A stretch of DNA of 59,331 bases from Parachlorella kessleri. Taxonomy: Eukaryota; Chlorophyta; Trebouxiophyceae; Chlorellales; Chlorellaceae. The notes beneath the pieces are model-generated. The model saw nothing but the letters and a program-made list of their open reading frames with translations, made no database searches and had not been told where the DNA came from. This document shows, piece after piece, positions 11,612-28,332 of this stretch. A program made the translations under genes and the position numbers. Location of the stretch: contig BBXU01000542.1 of assembly GCA_001598975.1 (NCBI GenBank), positions 1-59,331 of the forward strand. The letters are read 5' to 3'. The first letter of the stretch is position 1; each line of letters opens with the position of its first letter.

Positions 11612-13291
11612 ATGAGGGTCGGAAAGGGGCCGGCAATAGTCATCTTTGCCAGGCACCCAACCCCTGGTGCTGTCAAGACACGGCTTGCCAGAGACACAGG
11701 AGCAGCTGCAGCCGCGCACTTCTACAGGATTTGCGCGGAGCATGTGATCCGCCAGGCCCTGAGGTATGTGTTGGATGAGGAACCCCTCGACATGTCAGAC
11801 ATGTACCAGAAAACACGGGAAAAGTTCCAACCTTTGATGCCCGGCTTGCAGGTCAGGCTACAAGTGCTGCCTGTACTATTCTGTCGCTGAGGAGGAGGAA
11901 GCGGTGAAGTCATGGTTGGCGCCTCTTGGCCAGGTGGACTGCAAGGGCCCAACTTGCTGCACACCTTGCCCGAGCAACTCATTTTAGCACCAAAAGGGTA
12001 TCCTTGACCAACGCCCCTGGCTGGTGTCCTGTGGCTTTCCCAGGAAAATATCCAGGACAATACTCAAGGCACGGCTGTAGCTGTGCCCTTGAGGGCTGGG
12101 CGTATTTTTTCATTAATCTCATAACAGCACCTTGCGGGTTGGTGCATGATTTTACTTTTTCCACATTCTGGCTTGAGCAAATGAGGCCTGAGGTGCTGAG
12201 CTTGCAGGGGCTAACCTTCCAGCCACAACTGGCCACTGGTACCCTAGGAGACCGGATGTATCATGCCATGGCCTTGCGCCTGGCTTTAGATCATGACAAG
12301 GTGCGAGCAAAAGAGAAGCACCGTGTGGCGGGCTTAGCTTGCAATCAAATGCCAGCGTGTCATGCGGGTGTGTTTGACCGCTTGGTGCTTGCTGCCACAG
12401 CGTGTCTTCACAGCCTTACTTCATTGTTTCAGATACCCGTTATGGTGGCAGGCAGTGCAATCTGAACAGCGGTAGGGGAACGGTACTGACGTGGCTAGAT
12501 CCCACTGCAGGTATTAATTATTGGCACAGATGTACCAGACTTGCACCAGGGCATTATTGCCCAGGCACTGGCAGCACTTGATGACCATCAGGTGACCTGG
12601 AGCAGCTACAGTGCCTTGACTGATAGCCTGTGAAGGACTTCTGCCAGCTGGACATGCCTTAGCACCTCTACAGAGCTGAGCACCTCCGCTGGTATGCTCC
12701 AGTCAGCGTCGTGTATAGGCTGTCATCTCCATGACCACAGTGGCACAGGCAGATCACTCTGTCATTGGGTTGCAGTCCACCAGTACTGGCTTTGCTCTGA
12801 GCCTGAGCACTCCTGGACGGCTACCGAGGGTCTGATGGACATCACTACCGCTGCCTATGCAGGTAGTCTTTGGCCCAGCCGAGGATGGCGGCTACTACTT
12901 GCTCGGGGTGACCGCCTTGCCCGAGCGACTATTTGACGCCATACAATGGAGCACTAGCAGTGTTCTGCAGTCTAACCTGGCCAATGCACAGCGACTTGGC
13001 CTGACGGTGGCCCCGCTGAGCACGCTGCCCATATTGGCAGACATTGACACTGTAGTGGACTTGGAGCGGTGGGCGAATGCACAACAAAAGTCAAGCCAGC
13101 AGCAAGATGGGCATCCCTGTAATGATCAGCAAGAGGAGCAACTGCAAGGTGAGCGACTGCAGGAGCCATGTGATGTATCGCAGATGCAGCGCGCCAACAG
13201 GTATCTAACCAACGAGCATAGTCCGCAGCCTGGCTCTTGCACAGTGCTGGATGCAGCTTTGTGGGCGCTAGCGGCCTGGAGACATCAGTAA
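11612..13291 (+). CDS. DUF2064 / TIGR04282-type glycosyltransferase-like protein
   Basis: Five exons join in frame: 11612-11763, 11852-11933, 12208-12300, 12511-12591 and 12863-13291, about 278 residues. The N-terminus reads AIVIFARHPTPGAVKTRLA, the nucleotide-binding start typical of this GT-A-like family. The next exons give LYYSVAEEEEAVKSWL, GDRMYHAMALRLAL, and VLIIGTDVPDL with the family's G-[TS]-D-x-P motif. VVFGPAEDGGYYLLG then corresponds to the conserved GPAxDGGYYLxG. The last ~60 residues after DLERWANAQQ are Gln-rich and probably disordered. In bacteria the family is found in glycosyl or nucleotidyl transfer gene clusters; the acceptor in algae is not known. A TGTAA motif, the usual green-algal polyadenylation signal, lies about 90 bp after the stop. 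Confidence 0.85.
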
Positions 13292-13997
13292 CCGCAGGAC
13301 GTGCTCTGCAAGGGCGATGTGTGCACTACTTGAATGTTATCTCATTCCATCCGGGGCCGATTGTTGGTAGGTTAGGCTATATGTAACAGTTGCTCCAGCT
13401 TCATTAAAAGTCTTTAGGAGATTGCATATAACCCTCCAACACCGAGGTGCAGCTGGTGATGCCTCGTTCAGCAACAGGAGCAGCCGCGTCGCGGGTTTGG
13501 AGTGGGTGCAGGGAGCACAGGAGTACACAGAGCATGGTGGGCATGTGAACCGGTGCCGACGAGGTCAGCTCGCAGGGTTTATGCAGCTCTGCTGGTGGCA
13601 AGGCAGACAAGCAGGAGCCAAGCTTCAGAAGAGCAAAAATCGCATCGCCTCATCTACAAGAACGGACGGCATGCTGTCTGCGTGCCACTGTCACTCTCCT
13701 TGGCAGTATCTGATTGACCAGAAGAATGGCTTGCACTTAGCCCAGCCTTGTATCCAGCAGTAGCACTACCTGCCACCCACACTGAAAACATTGGGAGCAG
13801 CCAGGCAGCTACCAGGGACACAAAAGAACGACAAGATATGTGTAGTCTCAAGCAAGCCCCAGAGCACATCTGCATCGCCCCTATCACTACAGTTCATGCC
13901 GTCAACTCTGTCCGCACAATCAGCCACCTTGACTAAATATATGTGATACTGTCAAACTGAAATACTCGCTGAGAGCCATGCAGGGCACTAGGCAAAC
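13292..13997. other. Convergent intergenic stretch with a dispersed 17-mer
   Basis: This stretch lies between the DUF2064 stop and the end of F-box/LRR copy B. No gene is seen. A 17-base word (GCACTACCTGCCACCCA, 13763-13779) is the exact reverse complement of 18347-18363 in the repeat block beyond copy C. Copies B and C are thus flanked by members of the same short repeat. Confidence 0.5.
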
Positions 13998-15600
13998 CTA
14001 TCTGTTGCTGAAGCCTAGAATTTTAAATTTCTCTATGCCTAAAGCCTCTAGCACCTCACCCGCTATATAGAATGGACTTGGGTCACCGCACATCTGCATA
14101 GCATCAAGGAGCTCAAACTGTGGCAGGGCATGGACGCCTCTCAGAATGGTAATAGCATCCCGGCTTCTCATGATACCCCCATTTTCGATGTCCTCCTCTG
14201 TCAATCGGAGTTTTCGCAGAGCCACGAGACCTGTAAAGCAGCTTGCGCAAATAACTGCAGCATTGTCATCCAGCACGAGACTGGTCAGCGTGCTGCTGGA
14301 AAACAGTAGCTCCTCCGCAATGCAGTTCGACGAAAGGTCCAGCTCCTGCAGGCATTGACCAGCACATACATGTGAGTTTTATGCTGAGTGCTGCACTGGT
14401 GCGATGGCGCAAACGCACCCTACCTTGACTGAACCTGGCAGGCCTGAACAGGAAGTTGGACCGTGGGTGCACAACAAGCTACCCAACTGAGCGCTTGGTA
14501 CCTTGAAAGAGTTGGTACATTTGGGCGCAGGTCCCTACCTGGAGGGCTGGCAGGGATATCACCGCAGGAGGCACCCACTCCAGGTGAGTTTCCATGCAAG
14601 CTCAGCTTGGTCAGCTGGCAGAGTGCTGGCAGTGGCGCCAGGTCATCCTCACAGCTGTCCAACCCAACACTGTCCAATTCCAAATCTACCAAAGCATTCA
14701 GAGTGGTTAGCTCCTCAGGCACTGCTCCCAGGTTCCAGTCACACAGACGCAAGGCTGTAAGCTGGGAATAGGCTGTCAACCAGCCCGGTTCCAAGCTCCT
14801 GTCCTTGGGGGTCTCCAAAATCAGCGAGCGGAGGTGTGGCAGCTCCGGCATGCCCACAAGTGGGAGCGCACCATCATCAAAGCACCGCAGGCTAAGTGCT
14901 TGCAGCATTTTAGGCAGGGAATGCTGCGGCAGGATGATTTAATCCGGGTCTTCCGAGCACTCATCTCGTGAGAGGCCCAAAGACAGGCCGGTGAGGCCCT
15001 GGAGCTGCGACAGGCTGGGGGTTATTGTCACCTTACCACGCGGAATGCTGAGGCTTCTGAGCTGAGGCATTGCTCCCAGCCAGCTTCCGACTCTGACCTC
15101 GGCGTTGTAAAGAAGGAGGCTGTGGACTGTGCTGTTGGCCAGCATCCCGACTAGCAGCAGGACATCCTGGAACAGCTGAGCTCTGGCACTGTGGACCTCC
15201 TCTACCTCTAACTTTGTCAGTGTCGGTTGCACATATGGCGGCCGGCAAAATACCTTGAGGCTTCCCAGCTGGTTCCTGTTATATGCTAACCAGGCGGCAA
15301 GGTGGCGTGCCTGCTCCGCGTCCCTTACTGAAAAGCTGAGCTCCGGCCAGAGCATGGGAGTGCCAGCAGGGGCTGGGTGCATGCGCTGCGCCTTGTGGAA
15401 AGCCCTTGTCGCTTGGCAGCAGCTGAAGAAAGCAAGCCTGCATGAGCTTGCCACACTGTGTGGTGAGCCTCCCTCTCAGTCCAGCAACACCGTTCTGCCT
15501 CGTGCCCTTCACCGTACCGTTTTTCGAAGGGAAGCCTGGCGCCTATCGCGCCCAATACTTCGCATGGTAGCGCTTTAAGCCTGTGCTCGTACTCGACAGA
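13998..15600 (-). pseudogene. F-box/LRR-like protein, copy B, decayed
   Basis: The exon layout matches copy C: the first exon ends at 15518, the middle exon is 14539-15437 and the last is 13998-14345. The first exon reads LKALPCEVLGAIGARLPFEKR, but the frame runs back to a stop without any ATG. In the middle exon an in-frame TAA (14939-14941) interrupts the LRR region between SRDECSEDPD and ILPQHSLPKMLQALSLRCF, while the frame is otherwise continuous. Near 14560-14590 a further one-base change is needed to pass from SLHGNSPGVG into the conserved VISLPALQ that precedes the donor. Three independent lesions against an intact neighbour indicate a pseudogene. An unseen 5' exon could supply a start but would not cure the stop. 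Confidence 0.75.
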
Positions 15601-16266
15601 AGAGTGGGCGTTGTGGGGTAATTTCGAAGTGGACCAAGGTTAAACAGGAGGGCAACTTTTCGTCCCTCTGGAAGGGTTGCTTAATAGGCTTTACTGATGG
15701 CGGGAGAACCTTGGACAGCAGCTTTAAATCAAGATGGAATGCACGAGGCAACAAATCTAGTCAAGTCTAAGCTGACAATAAGGGGGTTGGGTTTTACTGC
15801 AGGCCTTAGACGCCGGGCGACAAGGGGTGAACAAGGTGCAGGAGGTTCAAAAAACACCATTGCTGTCACAGTAACTAACGGTTAGCGATATGCCAGTAGG
15901 TGACAAGCAGATATTACGAATAGAGTGGAGATAGGGTATAGCTGTCAGACAGTCTGGAGGGCTGGGATGGATGCAAATGTGTTCCTGAGCTTGCCTGAGC
16001 TCTGAGCCAGCACGTCTAAACTAAAAAGGTGTTTGCGAGACAGGCATCACACATCCATGAAGCAAGAAAGGCTTGCTGGATTAAGGCATAGCTCACTGCC
16101 TGGAGTAGCTTACTCGCTCCTGGCACCCAAACCATAGGCTATCAAACTGGTGTTTGCATTGCAAGGGCAGAGAGGCGCCCCGTGGCTAAGAGCTCAGAAA
16201 CAACAGTGGGTCACTTGAAGAAGCACAGGACGATTGATACCTTGCCCACCACGCATAGTAATGCCT
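15601..16266. other. Intergenic, no gene seen
   Basis: This stretch lies between F-box/LRR copies B and C. It includes the word CTTGCCTGAGCTCTGAGCCAG near 15990, a relative of sequences at about 18420 and 18547 in the repeat block upstream of copy C. No coding exon is supported. Confidence 0.45.
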
Positions 16267-17971
16267 TCACCAATCGTCATTGGCCTCGTCACAGGCCAAA
16301 ATGATGAACGGATGCAGTTCCAGGGCATCCAGAACCTCCCGGGCTATATATAAGGGATGGGGTTCGCCATATAGGCTTTCAGCATCAAGAAGTTTGAAAT
16401 GTGGCAATGCCCTCAAGCTCTTTAGGATCTTAGCCGCATCCTCAGTCGTAAATCTCCATGCGTCCTCATTCTCAGCTATCTCAAGCGTATGCAAGGCCAC
16501 CAGGCCTGTCAGCTGCTCTGCAGAGGCCTTCACGGTGTTCTCATCCAGCAGTAAACGTGTCATCACGCTGCTTGACAGGGGTAGACTTGCTTTCATATCA
16601 TTCTTCTCTATGTTGAGGTCCTGCATGTCACGGAAGGCTAGACCTTGTAAGTTGCTAAACACATCCTGCAGCCAGCATGCAGCCCACCTGATGCCCATAA
16701 AATATGCAGCTTGTACATCAGTAGGCAAGCTCTCTGCGCCTTAGCTAGCCGCCAGCACCAATCACTCAAGGCATGCAATGCCAGCAGGGCAGCAGGCAGA
16801 TTGGCATCTGCGCTAAAGAGGCAGCGGGCAACAGCAGGGAGCATGGGCTAAGCCACTGGGTCACAAGAAAATGTACTGCACTTATTAGAGCCTCACCTGC
16901 AAAGCGGGCAGGGAGAGCACTGCTGCAGGCAACCCTTTCAAACGGTTGTCTGCAAGGCTGAGCGTGGTCAGCTTCTGAAGTGCCGACAGCGGTGCCAACA
17001 CGTTTTCCTCGCCCTGCAAGCCTGCGCTCTCCAGTTCCAGCTCCTCCAAGGCTGTCAGCATGGTCAGCTGTACGGGTATTTCAGGCATAGTGCAGCCAGA
17101 CAAATGCAGGGTTGTCAGCTGGGTGTAAGCGGACAGCCAGCCCAGCTGCAAGTTGCCATCCTTAGGGCAGTGCAACTCCAGGGAGCGCAGCGCTGGAAGC
17201 ACTGGCATGGTGTGTAGTGGCAGCGTGGAACCAACAAAGTGCTGGAGGCACAGTGTCTGCAATGTCGGAGGCAGCGCGTCGTTTGGGAGGCTGATGAAGT
17301 GCTGCTCTCGGTCTGAAGGGTACATTTTGGAGGCATCCATGCAGCTCATGCTGAGGCGGGTGAGGCCCTGCAGCTGAGACAGGCTGGCACCCAGGGTCAG
17401 CCTCGCGGCTTCGATGCTGAGGCTTTGAAGCTGTGGCAGGGCTCGAAGCCAGCTGCCAAGTCTGACCTCAAACTCCGACTCTAAAACAAGGCTGTGCACA
17501 GTGCCGCCAGACATCAACCCCAGAAGAAGCAAGTTGAGCTGGGGCAGCTGGGCCTTGAGCTCTTCCTCTGTTGCTTTGCCTGAACAATAATACCTACGCG
17601 GCCGGCATTCAAGCTCCAGGCAGCCAAGCTGATGTCTGTTCAGTGCTAACCAGACGGCGAGCTGCTCTGCCTCCTCGATGTCGCGCACAGAAAAGGTGAG
17701 CTCCGGCCAAAGTACAGTGGTAGCAGCAGAAGCTGGGCGGGTGCGCTGCGCTTTGTGGAAAGCCCTGGTCGCAGGGCAGCAGCTGAAGAAGGCAAGCCTG
17801 CAAGAGCGACTCCAACGGCACTGTGTCAGACAGCAAGGTTGTCTCGAGCAAAGCAGCGGTAGCTCTGCTCGTGCAACTCCCCTACCGGTCTTGGAACGGC
17901 AGGCTGGCAGCTATCGTCCCCAGTACATTTTCAGGTAGCCTGCCAAAGCTCTGATCCACCTTTCTACGCAT
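16267..17971 (-). CDS. F-box/LRR-like protein, copy C, intact
   Basis: Three exons, 17886-17971, 16897-17797 and 16267-16620, give about 446 residues without interruption. The start is MRRKVDQSFGRLPENVLGTI, where LPENVLGTIAASLPFQDR is an F-box-like motif. RLAFFSCCPATRAFHK follows across the first splice. The body holds leucine-rich repeats, for example SLVLESEFEVRLGSWLRALP and LTTLSLADNRLKGLPAAVL. The last exon starts DLNIEKND. F-box/LRR proteins usually recruit substrates to SCF ubiquitin ligases, with the LRRs forming the binding surface; the substrate is unknown. This is the only one of three local paralogues with all exons open. Copy B lies immediately downstream on the same strand and copy A about 15 kb away on the other strand. 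Confidence 0.8.
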
Positions 17972-19082
17972 GGGGACGAACCCCGACAAAGTGATCCCCT
18001 ACTGCTCGCTCTTCACGCTTGGAATCGCTTGCAAATAGCTCAATCTCCCCACCATCTCCATAGAAATCGCATAAACTTGCAAGTGCTGTGTTTACAATCG
18101 TCGTTGCAGCATGCACAGCGCGCGCATTGAACTTGCATCTGATCGCTGTCGAAGGTAACCGACGCCATGGCAGCCAGCGTCCCTGGCCCCATACCACCTT
18201 GTGGCAAGGGCGAGTGAGTTTAACCAACCCTGCATGCCTTTTGATGTGCGACAAGCAGGCAGCTATTATTTAGGGTGGCAGGTAATGCGGTCAGAAAGGA
18301 GGTACTGGGCTGACAGGGGTCTATGCAGTTAAGCTCTGTATTAGTATGGGTGGCAGGTAGTGCGAACAGGGAGTGAGTTGAGCTGGACTGACAGTGCTGC
18401 ATGCAGGATGTGCCTGAGTCTTGCCTGAGTGCTGATCCAGTAGTTCTCTCCAGTAGTTCTCTCCTCTCTCTAGTATCTTTATTAAGGGTGGCAGGTAATG
18501 CGATCAGAGAGGAGTTACGAGTATACTGGGCTGACAGGGTTTGTATCTTGCCTGAGATCTTAGCCAGTAGGCTCAGGCAGCTATTGTTCAGGTCCTGTTA
18601 TGAGCAAGGTGGTGCATGCCACCAAGGGGTTTCGTAAGGGGTGGGGTTGATTGTATAGTATGTGGGCAAGAGTACATCCAGGCCCTTCATTGGCCCCACT
18701 GTGGTGGACTCACGCAGCATGGTGAGGTAACGGTCCGCTGTTGGACAACGTTGGACGTCAGCAGCCGCAATCAGCGCAGCTCTTTGTCCAGCTGGAGTTG
18801 GATGTGGACACACGTAAGAGGGGGCTCATGTAGTCATGCAGGGCGTGGATATGCAGCTGATTCTCATCATGCTAAATAGGGGCCTCCCAGAGCACTTGTT
18901 CACACTGTCTTCATGCTTTCACACCATCAGGCACCCAGGTTGCGCCCATGCCAAACTGCCCAAACGCCGCGGCGCCGGTGCCACCGCCATCACCACCACC
19001 ACCACAACGAAGCGTAATTGTGGACTGAAAGCTCAATACTACTGTGCTGGGTGCTGCAGCTGCTCACCATGCTCTGCCGGCG
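17972..19082. other. Intergenic with short repeats
   Basis: About 1.1 kb between the start of F-box/LRR copy C and the end of ataxin-10. It contains the repeat block at 18254-18600 but no supported coding exon. A CAC/ACC-rich stretch (18980-19012) lies close to the ataxin-10 stop. Confidence 0.5.
18254..18600. repeat. Three-copy irregular tandem repeat
   Basis: The word AGGGTGGCAGGTAATGCG occurs at 18272-18289 and 18485-18502, with a variant (GGGTGGCAGGTAGTGCG) at 18348-18364. Each is followed by a CAGA/CAGGGAGG-like stretch and a TGGGCTGACAG or TGGACTGACAG word. The second and third copies then run into CTTGCCTGAG...CCAGTAG. CAGGCAGCTATT is also found at both edges (about 18256 and 18573). 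The unit is therefore a degenerate module of 70-140 bp. Related words appear near 13763 (reverse strand) and 15990. It may be a decayed non-autonomous element or local segmental duplication; no ends or target-site duplications could be defined. Confidence 0.65.
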
Positions 19083-22000
19083 TCACGCCTGCTGTGGCTG
19101 CCGCTGCACCACCCGAAGCCTCCCGCTGCTCTTGTCCAGCTCAAGCTTCACACCCAGCTGCCGAGTCTCCTCTGTTTCCAGGGCTGTGCACAGCTGCAAC
19201 TCTCGGATGGCAGCCTGCACAGCACAACAGAAATTGGATGGCTCCTGGCTCTCTCACACCGATTCACCTCTAGGGTAAAGGCTTGGGCCATATTGACACA
19301 TTCACACTGCCTTGCTATCTGGCCACCACGTAGAACTTTGCAACTTTGAGGCCAGGATGCTAGCCGGACCCTAATCCCTATCACCCGTCTCTTCCAAGCA
19401 TCAGATAGTCATGTGTTTTATTCACGGTCCCCTCAACTCAGGGTTTGGAAACCACCCACCCACCTGAGCTGCCTCATTGCCTTCACACAGATTGCGCACA
19501 CCCCACAGTGCCCACTCCCTTGCCAGCGGGGATTGCCGGTCCATCTGGCACTGGGTCAGGATGAGCTCAACCCCACCTAAGGCCTGGAGTTCTGCCTTCA
19601 CGCTCGGCCTGCCGTAGGCTGCATTTGCCAGCACTGCAGATGCAACACGAGGCAGTTAGCTCTGGAAGGCCAGGAGCACTTCAGTCCATGCTTTGTTACC
19701 ATATGAGCAGTAAATCAAAGGCGCCATGGCCCTTGCTTCATGCCCACAGGACCTATCCAGGTGCAACGGTGCCAGAATTGCCAAGTGTATCACGGCAAGC
19801 AACCCGGTTGACTGCACATTATGCCCCCCACCTGACAAGATGTCAGAGCGGTAGCCAAAATATGGGGGCTCCGCAGGCAGCTCCTCTGCCTTCCCAGCCA
19901 GGGCAGGCGCCAGCTCAGCTACAGGCAGTGGCTCCACCGCACCGCTACTACAGCTGCCAGCACTGCCGCTCGCACTGCTGCCGCAGCCATTGCTGGCCGT
20001 ACCCTGTGCTGCCTGCTGTGGGTGTTGTGAGCTCCTGATAGGCCCCAGAGCCTTTAGCATGGCCAGCAGCAGGGGCAGCAGGCCTGCCTTCTGTAGAAGC
20101 GCGACAGGACAGGTTGGCTGCTGGGATATGGAACTAGGCTCGACCGGGGAGTCGTCAATGCCGGCAAGGTCACGCAGCAACTGCAAGCAGCAGGCAAGTC
20201 ACAAGAAGCCAGATCGGGCATGCAGCACCACTCGTGCATGCTGGCAGAGACTGTACACCCAGCGTACTGCTAGGCATACCAGCGGCAAATTTGTAAAGGA
20301 TTTGGTTGCGAAGCCCATGCTGGCGTGCATGCTGGCTCCGGAGTATCGGTGTTAGAGTGATGATAGCAAAAGGTGGCAGCAATGCACCCCACTGTATGAC
20401 TCACCCACCGCTGCCCCGTGTGGTCAGATACTGGACAAAACCACCCAACACAGAAGTGGTTACCTGCAGGGTGTCCTGCAGCACCTGCTGCTGCCCCTCA
20501 GTCATTAGGCCATGCTTGGCTTGCAGTGCAAGCTCCTCTGCCAAGCTGACCAAGAACAACAAGGACGCCTCACAAGCAGTAGATCCTGCCCTCTTGTCAT
20601 CCCTGCAGGCAAGTAGGACATTCAAATGAAGCTTGAAACCGATCCAGAGGCCTGTGCATAGCTCCCAGAGCATGCAATACTACCAGTGCTGCAAGCTGCT
20701 CTGGCAAACCTCTGTAGCCAGAATCGCTACACATTTCATGCGGGTACATCCTGGTGCACACTTCATCGACGACTGCAGCGCATTTCATAGAGCCACTCAC
20801 TCATTGCCCATGTTGAGGCTCAGCCCAGCCTGGGCTTCATGCGATAGCTCTTGCAATAGCACCACATGCGTCAGCGAGGGAGATGCTGCCACCATTGCAG
20901 CGCCTGAAACCAATGCTGCTGCAGTGCCATAGCCGTTGCTATCAGCCCGTTGGGTACCGGCTTTTCCATCGGCAGGATTGTCAGAAGCCGCCCTGCTAGT
21001 TGCCCCTGTCAAGCTAAGGGCCAGGGCGGGGAGGAGACCCCGCTGAAAACACAAGTATGACACCAGCAGCCCCAGGTTGTCATTGTGCTTTCCCTGCAAC
21101 AATCATGCTTGCCATGTATCACCTGTCCAGCGCTTAGCTCTCGCCCGGAGAAGAGTACATCCGTGGTACACTAGCCACCCACCAGTCCAGTCACATTTTT
21201 GCATAGGCCAAGGCCAGGGCCTTCAGTGTTATTTTGATTCTGACGGGTCCTGTTGGAGAGTTGCTGCAAACTCACCCCCTGCTGGAGTTGATGCTGAGCA
21301 AACAGGACAGCAGCCATGATAGGAGAACCTGCTGGGCTGCACAGCGCTGCAGCTGCCCCTGGCACCTTCCGGCAGCACGTCAGTAGGCACAACGACAGTG
21401 CTGACTGTAGTGGGCCTGCAGAGGCGAGAGGCCACTGGTGTTAACTCCACCGCCTTCACCAAATAGCAAGATAGCAAATATGCAATGCAAAAGCAGGCCG
21501 TCCACCGCCGCTAGGGACGGAGATGGCCAGCCTCTCCACTGCCAGATAACCTTCTGCTGTGATACAGATAGGGTCATTCCAAGCAGCGCACCTAGGTTGA
21601 TGTGCCCTAGGATGTTCAGCTGCAAGGGGAACGTGGCTTGCCATACTGCAGTGGCGCAGGCGGGGCTGGCAGTGGCAGCATTGGCCAGCAATTGTGCGCC
21701 CACCAGCGGCAGCTGCCAGTCCAGCTGTAGTGTGGCGGCCTCAACTAAAAAGAGCAGCTTTCCTATAAAGCCTACCACGCCCTGCCGCAAAACAAGCTCC
21801 TCAGCAGCAGCTGGCCCGCCAGCACAGGCGTTGCGCAGCACCCGCAGGGCTTGCAGTAACAGGCTGCTGCAGCCGGCGGCAGTCGACAGTACAGCCGTTC
21901 CAGGTGATGCCAGGTCACCCAGGCAAGCTTCCACTGTTGTTATCAGTGGCTGCCGATACTCCAGGACATACGCAACTCCATCGGTGCCGTTCCTGCTGGC

Positions 22001-22153
22001 AGCCAGCAAATCCTCAATGACATCCTGAGACAGCAGTTGATCCATCAAACAAAATTTGGCACGTAATGCAGCATTGGACTTTGAGAATGCACTCCGGAGT
22101 GCAAAGCAGGGGGCGATGGGACCGTTTTCTTGGCGAAATGTGGAGGGGCCCAT
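19083..22153 (-). CDS. ATXN10: Ataxin-10 homologue (ARM-repeat protein)
   Basis: Exons seen: 21592-22153 (MGPSTFRQENG, then MDQLLSQDVIEDLLAASRNG), about 21274-21400, 20800-21097 (GKHNDNLGLLVSYLCFQRGL), 20465-20606, about 19865-20180, 19464-19633 and 19083-19214. The junction FGYRSDILS to LANAAYGRPSVKAEL, then GGVELILTQCQMD and LAREWALWGVRNLCEGNEAAQ, is the hallmark C-terminal ataxin-10 domain. The last exon (AAIRELQLCTALE) ends at TGA. Ataxin-10 is an armadillo-like scaffold; in animals it is linked to cytokinesis, neuritogenesis and the ciliary base, and plant and fungal homologues are poorly characterised. Acidic and Gly/Ser-rich insertions interrupt the helical repeats. One or two middle exons (around 20650-20790) may be missing from this list. 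It is head-to-head with the AAK1-like kinase, 137 bp apart. Confidence 0.85.
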
Positions 22154-22290
22154 CTCGGAATATTTTGTGTTCAGTTAGGCCTAGGGCGCGGTGGACATGC
22201 TAGACATGGCAGGAGGACATTGAGTACCAGTCGATTGAAAAGGTTTAAAAGGTGTTCATGTGGCACTGATCACCTGTAGCACCGTTACAG
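22154..22290. promoter_or_regulatory. Divergent promoter, ataxin-10 / AAK1-like kinase
   Basis: 137 bp separate the two ATG codons, so both 5' untranslated regions and any core promoter must lie here. The stretch contains AT-rich words (GGAATATTTTGTG, GGTTTAAAAGG) that could serve as initiator-proximal elements. No known operator motif is identifiable. Confidence 0.4.
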
Positions 22291-27791
<5,501 letters not shown>

Positions 27792-28332
27792 TCATTAGAT
27801 TGTCCTGTTCATAAGCAGAGCAGTCGGGTAGGGCTATCGTGAGCAGCAGCGCAGGAAGAACTTGCATGTGTTTCAACCTGTGCGGTCTAGAGGCCAAGAA
27901 CACCTTATAGCTTGTAGCTGGGTCTGAAACTTTGTTTGTTTTGTACATACCTTAGCGGTCGCAATGGGCAGGGGTGTCGTACAAAATTGATACCTTGTCA
28001 GGCAGCAGGAACACTTGGTTTTTACTGGCATGCCTGCCTCACAGTGAAGCAGTCTCGGTGTGCCACCGCTGAACTGAGGCAGGCTCAGTAGCAAGCTGAT
28101 GCAACAATCAATCGGCAACAACACTCCAGGGAGCCAAGATGCCCTTCTTGTGGGCCAGATGAGATGAAGCTCCATTGCTGCATTGAGCACCCCTTACTCG
28201 ATATACCACATTGCAGCCAGTCCCGCGCGCGCCATTCCAGCGCCCTATCAAACCTTCATACACATCCTGTTCTGGGTGCGATTCCTGTTGCCATTATCAA
28301 AACAACGGCACCCACCAAGTAAGGGTTGGGAA
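27792..28332. other. Intergenic, no gene seen
   Basis: 540 bp between the AAK1-like kinase stop and the kinesin-2 start, both on the plus strand. Only weak short frames occur. It presumably holds the kinase 3' end and the kinesin promoter. Confidence 0.5.
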
